Positions 43,111 to 51,461 of a DNA stretch of 64,000 bases are shown piece by piece. A program made the position numbers and the translations under genes. The notes under the pieces are model-generated. The model ran no database searches and was not told the origin of the DNA. It saw only the letters and a list, made by a program, of their open reading frames with translations. Within the stretch, counting starts at the first letter, position 1; each line of letters starts with the position of its first letter. Source of the stretch: Streptomyces hyaluromycini (GTDB lineage: Bacteria > Actinomycetota > Actinomycetes > Streptomycetales > Streptomycetaceae); the NCBI RefSeq assembly GCF_002217755.1, contig NZ_BCFL01000027.1, forward strand, positions 87,209 through 151,208. The letters run 5' to 3'.

Positions 43111-43404
43111 TCAGCCGTAGACCATGCGGCGCAGCTGCCGGAGGGTGAGCTCCGGCGGGGCGACCGCCCTGTACTTCAGATCCGCCGCGATCCGTTCGAA
43201 GATCTCCGCGTTCACCAGGCCTTCCGCCTGGAGTTCGCGGTGGCGGCGCCGGACGTAGTCCCCGGCCGTCTCGTCGAAGTAGGCGAGCACGTCCTGGATC
43301 ACCCGCAGCGCCTCGCCCCGGCTGAGGGGCGTGGATCGCGTCAGGTGATCGACGAGTTCATCGTGCACCCGGATGATCCTGAAGTACGAAGGCCGGTTTC
43401 GCAA
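43111..43404 (-). CDS. Conserved small protein of unknown function
   Basis: A 97-aa soluble, charged protein, mostly helical (VIQDVLAYFDETAGDYVRRR, AEIFERIAADLKYRAV). It has no recognised domain. The TTG at 43404 is the only start that covers the conserved-looking N-terminus; GGATTC precedes it. It is 20 bases upstream of glmS on the same strand and divergent from the phosphatase gene, so it may be co-transcribed with glmS. Confidence 0.68.
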   Translation of the reverse strand: MRNRPSYFRIIRVHDELVDHLTRSTPLSRGEALRVIQDVLAYFDETAGDYVRRRHRELQAEGLVNAEIFERIAADLKYRAVAPPELTLRQLRRMVYG

Positions 43405-43518
43405 GAATCCTGCCCGATTCCGGGCAGCAGACTGTTCAATCGCTTATGGGGCTCTGTTCGTAAGCTGTCCATCCTGTGTCTTGCGCCACGTCGCTTGTGG
43501 AGACGATTTTCAGACGCC

Positions 43519-45096
43519 ATGGACATTCCTCGTATGGGCGTACCCGATGAGCTCGCCGAGCGCATGAGCATGGCCGAGCAGCACGAGTACCTCCGCGCCA
43601 AGTTCTCCCGGCGCTCCATGATCAGAGGCGGCGCCGTGACCCTCGGCGCCGTCACGGGCGGCACCCTCGTCATGGGCGGCACCGCCCAGGCGGCCGTCCC
43701 CACCCAGTCCTCCGCTCCCGCCACCCAGTACGTCGACGGCGCCTTCGTCGCCCCGTTCGGCCGCCACCTGGCCTTCGGCAACGACGCCAGCACGGAGATG
43801 ACGATCTCCTGGCAGGTCCCGGTCGCGGTGAAGAAGCCCTTCGTCCGCATCGGCACCCACGCCTCGCACCTCTCGGTCAAGATCGACGCCGAGATACGCG
43901 CCCTCTACACCCCGGCCGGCATCGGCGCCAGCGGCGACCACACCCAGTACTACGTGCACGCCAAGCTGGCCAACCTCAAGCCGGGCCGCACCTACTTCTA
44001 CGGCGTCGGTCACGACGGCTTCGACCCGGCCGCGCCGAAGTTCGCGAGCACCATCGGCACCTTCACCACCGCGCCCGCGCACAAGGAGCCGTTCACCTTC
44101 ACGGCCTTCGGCGACCAGGGCGTCAGCTACCACGGCCTGGCCAACGACGCTCTGATCCTCGGCCAGAACCCCAGCTTCCACCTGCACGCCGGTGACATCG
44201 CCTACGCCGACCCGTCCGGCGCCGGCAAGACCGCCGACACCTTCGACTCGCGCACCTGGGACCAGTTCCTCGCCCAGACCGAGACCGTCGCCAAGTCCGT
44301 GCCGTGGATGGTGTCGTACGGCAACCACGACATGGAGGCCTGGTACTCGCCCAACGGCTACGGCGGCGAGGAGGCCCGCTTCTCCCTGCCCGACAACGGG
44401 CCGGACAAGAAGAACCTGCCGGGCGTCTACTCCTTCGTCCACGGCAACACGGCGATCATCTCGCTCGACCCGAACGACGTCTCCTTCGAGATCCCGGCCA
44501 ACCTCGGCATCTCGGGCGGCACCCAGACCACGTGGTTCGAGGCGCAGCTGAAGAAGTTCCGCGCCGCGAAGGACATCGACTTCATCGTCGTGTTCTTCCA
44601 CCACTGCGCCTACTGCACCTCCACGGCGCACGCCTCGGAGGGGGGCGTGCGACAGGAGTGGGTGCCGCTGTTCGAGAAGTACACGGTGGACCTGGTCATC
44701 AACGGCCACAACCACCAGTACGAGCGCACCGACGTCATCAAGGGCAACACGGTCGTCAAGAAGCTCCCGATCGGCGAGACGGCCTACTCCGAGACCGAGG
44801 GTGTCGTCTACGTCACCGCGGGCGCGGCCGGCCGCAGCCTCTACGCGTTCACCGCCCCGGACTCCTACGAGGGCCACCTGAACGAGGTCGACTCCGTCGC
44901 CTCCTTCATCAACACCAAGGACGGCAAGGTCAACGAGACCGTCGCCTGGTCCCGGGTGCGCTACCTCAACTACTCCTTCCTGCGCGTGGACGTCGAGCCC
45001 GCCCCGCGCGGCCAGTACGCCAAGCTGAAGGTGTCGGGCATCGCCGAGACCGGCGACCGCATCGACCACTTCACGGTGGCCCGCAAGGCCAAGTAA
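43519..45096 (+). CDS. Tat-exported purple-acid-phosphatase-like metallophosphoesterase
   Basis: A 525-aa extracellular enzyme. The Tat signal is near residues 30-58 (SRRSMIRGGAVTLGAVTGGT, cleavage near AQA). A fibronectin-like N-terminal domain follows (residues 75-190, MTISWQVPVAVKKPF). The calcineurin-like core has FTAFGDQG, HAGDIAYAD, SYGNHDMEAW, VVFFHHCAYC and NGHNHQYERT, the metal-binding residues of purple acid phosphatases. It is expected to release phosphate from organic phosphoesters. The start at 43519 lacks a good ribosome site; ATG 43534 is an alternative. Confidence 0.9.
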   Translation: MDIPRMGVPDELAERMSMAEQHEYLRAKFSRRSMIRGGAVTLGAVTGGTLVMGGTAQAAVPTQSSAPATQYVDGAFVAPFGRHLAFGNDASTEMTISWQVPVAVKKPFVRIGTHASHLSVKIDAEIRALYTPAGIGASGDHTQYYVHAKLANLKPGRTYFYGVGHDGFDPAAPKFASTIGTFTTAPAHKEPFTFTAFGDQGVSYHGLANDALILGQNPSFHLHAGDIAYADPSGAGKTADTFDSRTWDQFLAQTETVAKSVPWMVSYGNHDMEAWYSPNGYGGEEARFSLPDNGPDKKNLPGVYSFVHGNTAIISLDPNDVSFEIPANLGISGGTQTTWFEAQLKKFRAAKDIDFIVVFFHHCAYCTSTAHASEGGVRQEWVPLFEKYTVDLVINGHNHQYERTDVIKGNTVVKKLPIGETAYSETEGVVYVTAGAAGRSLYAFTAPDSYEGHLNEVDSVASFINTKDGKVNETVAWSRVRYLNYSFLRVDVEPAPRGQYAKLKVSGIAETGDRIDHFTVARKAK

Positions 45097-45188
45097 GGCC
45101 CGGCGGGCCCACGCAGGGCCCGGCAGGTCCGTAAGGCCGTACGCCCCGAAGGCAGGGCGCAAGGCAGCAAGGCACCCGCAGGCGGTCC

Positions 45189-46067
45189 TCACATGCGTTT
45201 GAGGACCGCCTGTTTGGCCATCGTGAACTCCTCGTCCGTGAGCACCCCCTCGCGGTGCAGCTCACCCAGCTCGCGCAGCCTGCGCAGCAACGCGTCGTGA
45301 TCCGCCTCGGCCGCCTCCGGCGCCCGGGACACCCCCGGCGCCCGGGACACCTCCGGTACGCCGGCCGCCGACGGATGCGGCAGCCGTGCCTGGACCGCCG
45401 CCGCGACCAGCGCCATCAGCGGATCCCGCTTGAACCCCCACAACTCCACCGCGTTCGGGTCGTACTTGGCCCGCTCCCGGGCCGGCGCGCCGGCCACCCG
45501 GAACCGCAGATGGCCGTTCTCCAGACCGGCGGACGGCTGCCACTCCACGCCGAGGATGTCCGCCAGGGCCAGCGTGCGCGGACCCGCGGCGGCCTTGACG
45601 TCCTCCGTCTTCCAGTTCCACTCCAGGCGCACCCGCTCCCCGTCGAACGACGCCGTGCCGTCCCCGGCGGAGACCGACAGCGGCAGCGGCGGCCCCGGCA
45701 GCAGGTACTCGCCCACCGGCGTGCCCGGCACCTGCGCGAGCAGCAGCGCGTCGCGCACCTCGTCCGTGAAGTACTCGGCGACCCCGTACCGGTCCGACTC
45801 GACGGTCAGCCGATAGGGGTCGTGGGGTTCGGCCAGGCGGCCCCCGGTGGCGTGCAGCAGCGGATCGGCGCCGTCCCGCAGCCGCAGCCTCAGCCGCCCC
45901 TGCCTGCGGCCCTGCTCGAACGAGATGCCCGCCAACGCGCCCAGCGGAAGCTCCAGTTCACCCAGCGCCCGGCGCAGCACACTCACGTTCCGGTCCCGCC
46001 CGGGAATCAGCCGCAGGGCGTCTCCGTCGAAGACCCAGATGCCGTCCTTCTGGATGATTTCCGCCAT
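45189..46067 (-). CDS. DUF4429-type protein with C-terminal SHOCT domain
   Basis: A 292-aa soluble protein. Two PH-like beta-rich repeats lie at residues 1-110 and 130-230 (GIWVFDGDALRLIP and GTASFDGERVRLEWN are parallel openings). The short C-terminal SHOCT helix hairpin is LRRLRELGELHREGVLTDEE followed by FTMAKQAVLKRM. These modules occur in Gram-positive proteins that bind other components at the membrane or cell surface; function unknown. It is divergent from the hexosaminidase, with a DasR-like site in the shared promoter region. Confidence 0.86.
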   Translation of the reverse strand: MAEIIQKDGIWVFDGDALRLIPGRDRNVSVLRRALGELELPLGALAGISFEQGRRQGRLRLRLRDGADPLLHATGGRLAEPHDPYRLTVESDRYGVAEYFTDEVRDALLLAQVPGTPVGEYLLPGPPLPLSVSAGDGTASFDGERVRLEWNWKTEDVKAAAGPRTLALADILGVEWQPSAGLENGHLRFRVAGAPARERAKYDPNAVELWGFKRDPLMALVAAAVQARLPHPSAAGVPEVSRAPGVSRAPEAAEADHDALLRRLRELGELHREGVLTDEEFTMAKQAVLKRM

Positions 46068-46097
46068 GCGGGGATTGTTCCACCGGAAGTGCGGGAG

Positions 46098-46113
46098 AGT
46101 GGTCTCGACCAAT
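46098..46113. promoter_or_regulatory. DasR operator (dre) upstream of the hexosaminidase
   Basis: AGTGGTCTCGACCAAT matches 14 of 16 consensus positions and is almost palindromic. It is 38 bases before the GH20 start and 31 bases before the divergent DUF4429 gene, a position suited to repression of both. Confidence 0.8.
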
Positions 46114-46150
46114 CCTGGTTCGGTCTCACCCCCCGCTGAAGGGAGCGCAT

Positions 46151-47788
46151 GTGCGAACGCACCACAGAACGACTCCCCGAACTCCCCGAACTCTCCGGAC
46201 TTCCCGAACTCCCCGCATGGCCCGCGTCCTCGGATCCCTGCTGCTCGTCGCGGCCGCCGGTGCCTTCACGGTCGGCGCCACCCCGACGGCATCCGCGCCC
46301 GCGCCGGTGCCGCTCGGCCGGGTCGTCCCGGCGCCCGCCTCGGTCACGCCCGGCGGAGCGCCGTACCGCATCACCCGGGACACCGCCATCCGCGTCGACG
46401 GCTCCGGGGAGGCCCGCCGGGTCGCCGAGTACCTCGCGGACCTGCTGCGCCCGTCGACCGGCTACCCGCTGCCCCTGACCACCCACGGCACGGCGGGCAT
46501 CCGGCTGCGCCTGGCCCCCGGCCCGTTCGGCGCCGAGGGCTACCGGCTCGACAGCGGCCGCGACGGCGTCACCGTCACCGCCGCCGAGCCCGCCGGCCTC
46601 TTCCACGGCGTCCAGACCCTGCGCCAGCTGCTCCCCGCGGCCGTCGAGAAGGACACCGTGCAGCCCGGCCCCTGGCTGGTCGCCGGCGGCACCGTCACCG
46701 ACCGCCCCCGCTACGCCTACCGCGGCGCGATGCTCGACGTTTCCCGGCACTTCTTCACCGTGGCCCAGGTCAAGCGCTACATCGACCAGCTGGCCCTCTA
46801 CAAGATCAACGAGCTGCATCTGCACCTCAGCGACGACCAGGGCTGGCGCATCGCGATCGACTCCTGGCCGCGCCTTGCGGCCTACGGCGGCTCGACCCAG
46901 GTCGGCGGCGGCCGGGGCGGTCACTACACCAAGGCCCAGTACGAGGAGATCGTCCGGTACGCGGCCTCCCGCTACCTGGAAGTCGTCCCCGAGATCGACA
47001 TGCCGGGCCACACCAACGCCGCCCTCGCCTCCTACGCCGACCTCAACTGCGACGGCACCGCACCGCCGCTGTACACGGGCACGGAGGTCGGCTTCAGCTC
47101 ACTGTGCGCCGGCAAGCAGGTGACGTACGACTTCGCCGACGACGTCATCCGCGAACTGGCCGCCCTCACCCCCGGCCGCTACCTCCACATCGGCGGCGAC
47201 GAGGCGCACTCCACCAGCCACGAGGACTACGTCACGTTCATGGACCGGGTGCAGCCGATCGTCGCGAAGTACGGCAAGACGGTGATCGGCTGGCACCAGC
47301 TGACCGGCGCCCACCCGGCGCCCGGGGCCCTCGCCCAGTACTGGGGCCTGGACGACACGAGCGCCGACGAGAAGGCCCAGGTGGTCAAGGCCGCCCGGAA
47401 CGGCACCGGGCTGATCCTCTCGCCCGCCGACCGGGTGTACCTGGACATGAAGTACACCGAGGACACCCCGCTGGGCCAGGACTGGGCGGGCCTGGTGGAG
47501 GTGAAGCGGTCCTACGACTGGGACCCGGGCAACTACCTCGCCGGTGTGCCCGGTTCGGCGGTCAGGGGCGTCGAGGCACCGCTGTGGACGGAGACCATCG
47601 TGACGAACGCCGACATCGACTACATGGCCTTCCCGCGGCTGCCGGGCGTGGCCGAGCTCGGCTGGTCCCCGGCCGCCACCCACTCCTGGGACGCCTACAA
47701 GGTGCGGCTCGCCGCCCAGGCCCCGCGCTGGGACGCCCTCGGCATCGCCTACTACCGCTCGCCGCAGGTGCCCTGGCCCGCGCACTAG
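46151..47788 (+). CDS. Secreted GH20 beta-N-acetylhexosaminidase
   Basis: A 545-aa exported enzyme. The basic N-terminus (RTPRTLRTSRTPRM) and hydrophobic core (VLGSLLLVAAAGAFTVGA) form the signal peptide. A GH20b domain follows (about residues 50-170), then the catalytic barrel with LDVSRHFFTV, INELHLHLSDDQGWRIAI and the DE catalytic pair in HIGGDEAHS (about residue 350). It releases GlcNAc from chito-oligosaccharides produced by chitinases such as the one at 12096. GGGAG precedes the GTG. It ends at a strong bidirectional terminator facing desD. Confidence 0.95.
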   Translation: MRTHHRTTPRTPRTLRTSRTPRMARVLGSLLLVAAAGAFTVGATPTASAPAPVPLGRVVPAPASVTPGGAPYRITRDTAIRVDGSGEARRVAEYLADLLRPSTGYPLPLTTHGTAGIRLRLAPGPFGAEGYRLDSGRDGVTVTAAEPAGLFHGVQTLRQLLPAAVEKDTVQPGPWLVAGGTVTDRPRYAYRGAMLDVSRHFFTVAQVKRYIDQLALYKINELHLHLSDDQGWRIAIDSWPRLAAYGGSTQVGGGRGGHYTKAQYEEIVRYAASRYLEVVPEIDMPGHTNAALASYADLNCDGTAPPLYTGTEVGFSSLCAGKQVTYDFADDVIRELAALTPGRYLHIGGDEAHSTSHEDYVTFMDRVQPIVAKYGKTVIGWHQLTGAHPAPGALAQYWGLDDTSADEKAQVVKAARNGTGLILSPADRVYLDMKYTEDTPLGQDWAGLVEVKRSYDWDPGNYLAGVPGSAVRGVEAPLWTETIVTNADIDYMAFPRLPGVAELGWSPAATHSWDAYKVRLAAQAPRWDALGIAYYRSPQVPWPAH

Positions 47789-47822
47789 GGTGAAACCAGG
47801 GTGAATCTAGGGTGAAACGACC

Positions 47823-47861
47823 GACGGGCTCCCCCGAGGACCGTACTCGGGGGAGCCCGTC
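47823..47861. terminator. Bidirectional terminator between hexosaminidase and desD
   Basis: Perfect 16-base-pair stem GACGGGCTCCCCCGAG with a seven-base loop, midway between convergent stops at 47788 and 47870. Just upstream (47788-47819) the unit AGGGTGAAAC recurs three times, once imperfectly. Confidence 0.88.
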
Positions 47862-47869
47862 CGCCCGGA

Positions 47870-49639
47870 TCAGAACCCCGCGACGGGATTTTCCAGGGTT
47901 CCGACCAGCTGGAGGGCGCCCGACGGGTCCGCCAGGTCCACCATCTGCCGGTTGTCGCGCAGCTGGAGCCGGTTGAGGCAGGACAGTGCGAACTCGGGCG
48001 CGAACATGTCGTACCGCGCGAACTTCTCCGCGAGTTCGGGCGCCGACTCCTGGTACTCACGGGTGACCTCGGCGACCGTCCGCCAGAAGTCGTCCTCCGT
48101 CAGGACCCCCTCGGTCGCGAGGTTCGCGGCGAGGAAGCGGAAGAAGCAGTCGAAGACGTCCGTGAAGATGGAGAGCAGCTTCTTGTCCTCGGGGACCTCG
48201 ACGCGCAGCCGCTCCACCGTCGGCGGCAGCACCGCGTCCGGGTCCATGACCGCGATCTCCTCGGCGATGTCCTTGTAGACCGCCCGCCGCACCACACCGT
48301 CCTCCAGGACCAGGATGACGTTCTCGCCGTGCGGCATGAAGACCAGGTCGTAGGCGTAGAAGCTGTGCAGGAGGGGCGTGAAGTAGGCCCGCAGGTAGGC
48401 GCGCAGCCACTCCCGCGCCGGCAGCCCGCTCTGCTCGACCAGCGCGGCCGCGAAGGAGGCGCCCTCGTGGTCCACGTGCAGCAGGGAGGCCATGGTCGCG
48501 AGCGACTCGCCCTCCTGGAGGGACGGCACCGGGCTCTCCCGCCACAGCGCGGCCAGCATCTTCCGGTACGGCGAGTAGCGGTCGGTCGCCTTCTCGTACT
48601 CCAGGTGCCGGTAGCCGACGGCCGCCCGCTCCCGGATGATCGACAGGCCGGTGGACTTGAGCACCGGGTCGTTGTCGATGAGCTGGGCCAGCCAGTCGTT
48701 GATGGCCGGGGTGGCCTCCATGTAGGCGGCGGAAAGGCCGCGCATGAAGCCCATGTTGAGGACCGAGAGAGCGGTCTTGACGTAGTGCTTCTCGGGGCTG
48801 GAGCTGTTGAAGAAGGTCCGGATGGACTGCTGGGCCAGGTACTCGTCGTCGCCCTCGCCCAGGCAGACGAGGTACCCGCGGGCGACCTCGGCGGCGAAGG
48901 TGACGGTGAGCTTGTTCCACCACTGCCAGGGGTGGATCGGGATGAGCAGGTAGTCGGCGGGGTCCAGGCTCCGGTCGCGCAGCACGCCGTCGAAGCGCTC
49001 GACGGCCGCCGCGCCCAACTCGTCCCGCACGAAGGTCTCGTACTCGATCCCGACCCCCGCCGTGAACGCGGCCCGCGACCTGTGCGCCGCCAGCCACACC
49101 AGCCGGACCGGGTTCGCGGTCTCCGGGGCGTACGACAGGTACTCGTGGACGCCGAAACCGAGCCGCCCGTTGTTGGCGACGAAGCAGGGGTGGCCCTCGG
49201 TCATCCCGGTCTCGATCGCCTGGAAACCGCTCCTGGCGAGCTCGGCGACCGGGACCTGCGGCTTGGTGAGCTTGTAGCAGGTGCCGGAGAGGGTGGAGGA
49301 GATCTCCTCCAGGTAGACCGGCAGGACCTCGTCGCCGAGCCCCAGGGCGTCCTTCAGCTCGATGAAGAAGTCCAGGGCGGCGAGAGGGAGTTCGGCGCCG
49401 TCCCGGGTACGGGTGATCGAGTCGGCGTCCACCTGCCAGTGGTCGAGGGCGCGGCGGACGGCGGTGAAGCGGTAGCGGGTGAGCCCGTCGTCGCTGCGGA
49501 CGACGTACGACGGCCCGTCCGCCTCCGGGGTGATCAGGCGCTCGTGGGCGAACTCCGCGAGGGCCTTGCGTATGAGCAGCCGGTTGGCCTTCTCCCAGCG
49601 CTCGGGGGAGAGGTGGGCCACGGAGTCGGCGAGGGTCAT
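47870..49639 (-). CDS. desD: Desferrioxamine synthetase DesD (NIS synthetase)
   Basis: A 589-aa IucA/IucC-family siderophore synthetase. It condenses N-hydroxy-N-succinylcadaverine units with ATP into desferrioxamine E/B. Signatures: GHPCFVANNGRLGFGVHEYL (conserved GHPxxxxxKxRxG region; Asn-Gly-Arg replaces the usual Lys), LIPIHPWQWWNKL and MPHGENVILVLED. The C-terminal FhuF-like region is present. The start overlaps the desC stop as ATGA. Last gene of the desABCD operon. Confidence 0.96.
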   Translation of the reverse strand: MTLADSVAHLSPERWEKANRLLIRKALAEFAHERLITPEADGPSYVVRSDDGLTRYRFTAVRRALDHWQVDADSITRTRDGAELPLAALDFFIELKDALGLGDEVLPVYLEEISSTLSGTCYKLTKPQVPVAELARSGFQAIETGMTEGHPCFVANNGRLGFGVHEYLSYAPETANPVRLVWLAAHRSRAAFTAGVGIEYETFVRDELGAAAVERFDGVLRDRSLDPADYLLIPIHPWQWWNKLTVTFAAEVARGYLVCLGEGDDEYLAQQSIRTFFNSSSPEKHYVKTALSVLNMGFMRGLSAAYMEATPAINDWLAQLIDNDPVLKSTGLSIIRERAAVGYRHLEYEKATDRYSPYRKMLAALWRESPVPSLQEGESLATMASLLHVDHEGASFAAALVEQSGLPAREWLRAYLRAYFTPLLHSFYAYDLVFMPHGENVILVLEDGVVRRAVYKDIAEEIAVMDPDAVLPPTVERLRVEVPEDKKLLSIFTDVFDCFFRFLAANLATEGVLTEDDFWRTVAEVTREYQESAPELAEKFARYDMFAPEFALSCLNRLQLRDNRQMVDLADPSGALQLVGTLENPVAGF

Positions 49640-50181
49640 ACGGCGGCCACCGCCTTCTCGAACCGCTCCCGGGTGCAGTAGCTCAGCAACGCCTTCTTCT
49701 CCGGCTTCTGGATCTCCCGTACGGGCACGAACCCGACGGCCTCGTTGAGTGCGTGCACGGCCGTGTTGCCGACGTCCGGCTCGACGACGATCCGGCGGAC
49801 CGCCGGGTCCTCGAAGAGATGCGCCACCACGGCTGTGATGACGGCCTTGGTGAACCCGTGCACGGGCGTCTCGGTGGCCGGGGTCAGGAAGTGCATCCCG
49901 ACATCCCCCGGCTCGGGCTCGTACAGCCCGACCAGCTCGCGGTGGGCCGGGTCGTAGTACTCCATGAGGAAGGCCGGCTCGCCGTCCTCGCCGAGGCCCA
50001 GCAGGGCGTGGTGGTGCTCGTCGGCCGCGATCTCCATGTACGCCCGCTCGACGTCCTCCAGCCGGGCGTCCTGCATCATCCAGTAGGCCGCCTTGGGGTG
50101 GGTGACCCAGCGGTGCAGCAACTCGGCGTCCGTGAGGGGGGCGAGGGGACGGAAGGTGAAGGCCATCGTCATCGTGGTCAT
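49636..50181 (-). CDS. desC: N-hydroxycadaverine acyltransferase DesC
   Basis: A 181-aa GNAT-fold acyltransferase of the IucB/RhbD siderophore family. It transfers succinyl or acetyl from CoA to N-hydroxycadaverine. Signatures: HPKAAYWMMQD at the N-terminus, LMEYYDPAHRELVGLYEPEP centrally, and RIVVEPDVGNTAVHALNEAV as the CoA-binding helix. ATGA overlaps with desB upstream and desD downstream. Confidence 0.95.
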   Translation of the reverse strand: MTTMTMAFTFRPLAPLTDAELLHRWVTHPKAAYWMMQDARLEDVERAYMEIAADEHHHALLGLGEDGEPAFLMEYYDPAHRELVGLYEPEPGDVGMHFLTPATETPVHGFTKAVITAVVAHLFEDPAVRRIVVEPDVGNTAVHALNEAVGFVPVREIQKPEKKALLSYCTRERFEKAVAAV

Positions 50182-51461
50182 ACGGCGAACTCCTGGAAGG
50201 CGATCGTCTTCTCCACCGGGTAGTACTCGGAGCCGAGCAGCTCGCGGATGATGTACGCGTTCCGGTAGGGGCCCATGCCCAGGTCGGGGCTGGTGATGCT
50301 GTGGGTGTGGACGCCGGCGTTCTGCAGGAAGACGCCCCGGCCGGTGATGTCGACGGCGTAGTTGCGGGCCACGTCGAAGTTGCCGTGCGTGTCGTAGCGC
50401 AGCCGGTCGCGGACGGGCTTCAGGAACTCGGGCTCGGTGTACCTGTAGCCGGTGGCCAGGACCAGGCCCTGGGTCTCGATCTCGTACTCCTTCCCCTGCT
50501 CCTCCTGGCGGAGGGAGAGGGTGTAGGTGCCGTTGTCGTAGGCGGCCGCGTTCAAGGAGGAGTTGGTCAGCAGTCTGGTCGGCACCGGGCCGCCGAGGTT
50601 CTTCTGGTAGAGCAGGTCGAAGATCTCGTTGATCAGGTCGCCGTCGATGCCCTTGAAGAGGCCCTTCTGCTCGGCGGTGAGCCGGTAGCGGGTCGCCTCG
50701 GGCAGGGCGTGGTAGTAGTCGATGTACTCGGGGCTGGTCATCTCCAGCGTGAGCTTGGTGTATTCGAGCGGGAAGAAACGCGGGGAGCGGGTCACCCAGT
50801 TCAGGCGGTAGCCGTGGACGTCGATCTCGCTGAGCAGGTCGTGGTAGATCTCGGCGGCGGACTGGCCGCTGCCGACCAGCGTGATCGACTCCTTGGACTG
50901 GAGTTCCTGCTTGTGCCGCAGGTAGCGCGAGTTGTGGATGAAGTCGCCGCCCAATTCCCGGCAGGCCTCGGGGATGTGGGGCGGGGTGCCGGTGCCCAGG
51001 ACCAGGCGACGGGCGCGGTACGTCTCGCCGGCGGCCGTCGTGACGACGTAGACCTCGTCCGTGTCGTCGTACCGGACCTCCGTCACCGTCGTGCCGAAGC
51101 GGACGTTGGTCAGCCGGTGCGCCGCCCAGCGGCAGTAGTCGTCGTACTCGACGCGCAGCGGGTAGAAGTTCTCGCGGATGTAGAACGAGTACAGCCGGCC
51201 CTTCTCCTTCAGGTAGTTGAGGAAGGAGTACGGCGAGGTGGGGTCGGCGAGGGTGACCAGGTCCGACATGAACGGGGTCTGGAGGTGGGCGCCGTCCAGG
51301 AACATGCCGGCGTGCCACTCGAAGTCGGGCTTCGAGTCCAGGAAGACGCCGTCCAGTTCGGCGATCGGCTCGGTGAGGCAGGCGAGGCCGAGGTTGAAGG
51401 GCCCGAGCCCGATCCCCACGAAGTCATAGGTTGTGGTCGGGTTGTCAGGACGCGCGGTCAA
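50178..51461 (-). CDS. desB: Cadaverine N-monooxygenase DesB
   Basis: A 427-aa flavin-dependent N-hydroxylating monooxygenase (lysine/ornithine N6-oxygenase family). FAD motif YDFVGIGLGPFNLGLACL (residues 12-29), NADPH motif TLVGSGQSAAEIYHDL, and the C-terminal LATGYRYTEPEF motif. It hydroxylates cadaverine from DesA. It starts with TTG, supported by GGGAGAG five bases upstream, and overlaps the desA 3' end by 17 bases. Confidence 0.96.
   Translation of the reverse strand: MTARPDNPTTTYDFVGIGLGPFNLGLACLTEPIAELDGVFLDSKPDFEWHAGMFLDGAHLQTPFMSDLVTLADPTSPYSFLNYLKEKGRLYSFYIRENFYPLRVEYDDYCRWAAHRLTNVRFGTTVTEVRYDDTDEVYVVTTAAGETYRARRLVLGTGTPPHIPEACRELGGDFIHNSRYLRHKQELQSKESITLVGSGQSAAEIYHDLLSEIDVHGYRLNWVTRSPRFFPLEYTKLTLEMTSPEYIDYYHALPEATRYRLTAEQKGLFKGIDGDLINEIFDLLYQKNLGGPVPTRLLTNSSLNAAAYDNGTYTLSLRQEEQGKEYEIETQGLVLATGYRYTEPEFLKPVRDRLRYDTHGNFDVARNYAVDITGRGVFLQNAGVHTHSITSPDLGMGPYRNAYIIRELLGSEYYPVEKTIAFQEFAV

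Noticed and set aside
43510..45192. 560-codon frame antisense to the phosphatase
   Set aside because: Val/Gly/Arg-rich shadow of a Tat-exported phosphatase with all metal motifs.
47788..47819. Triple AGGGTGAAAC repeat as an operator
   Set aside because: It lies after the hexosaminidase stop, next to a terminator, with no promoter to control; probably chance duplication.
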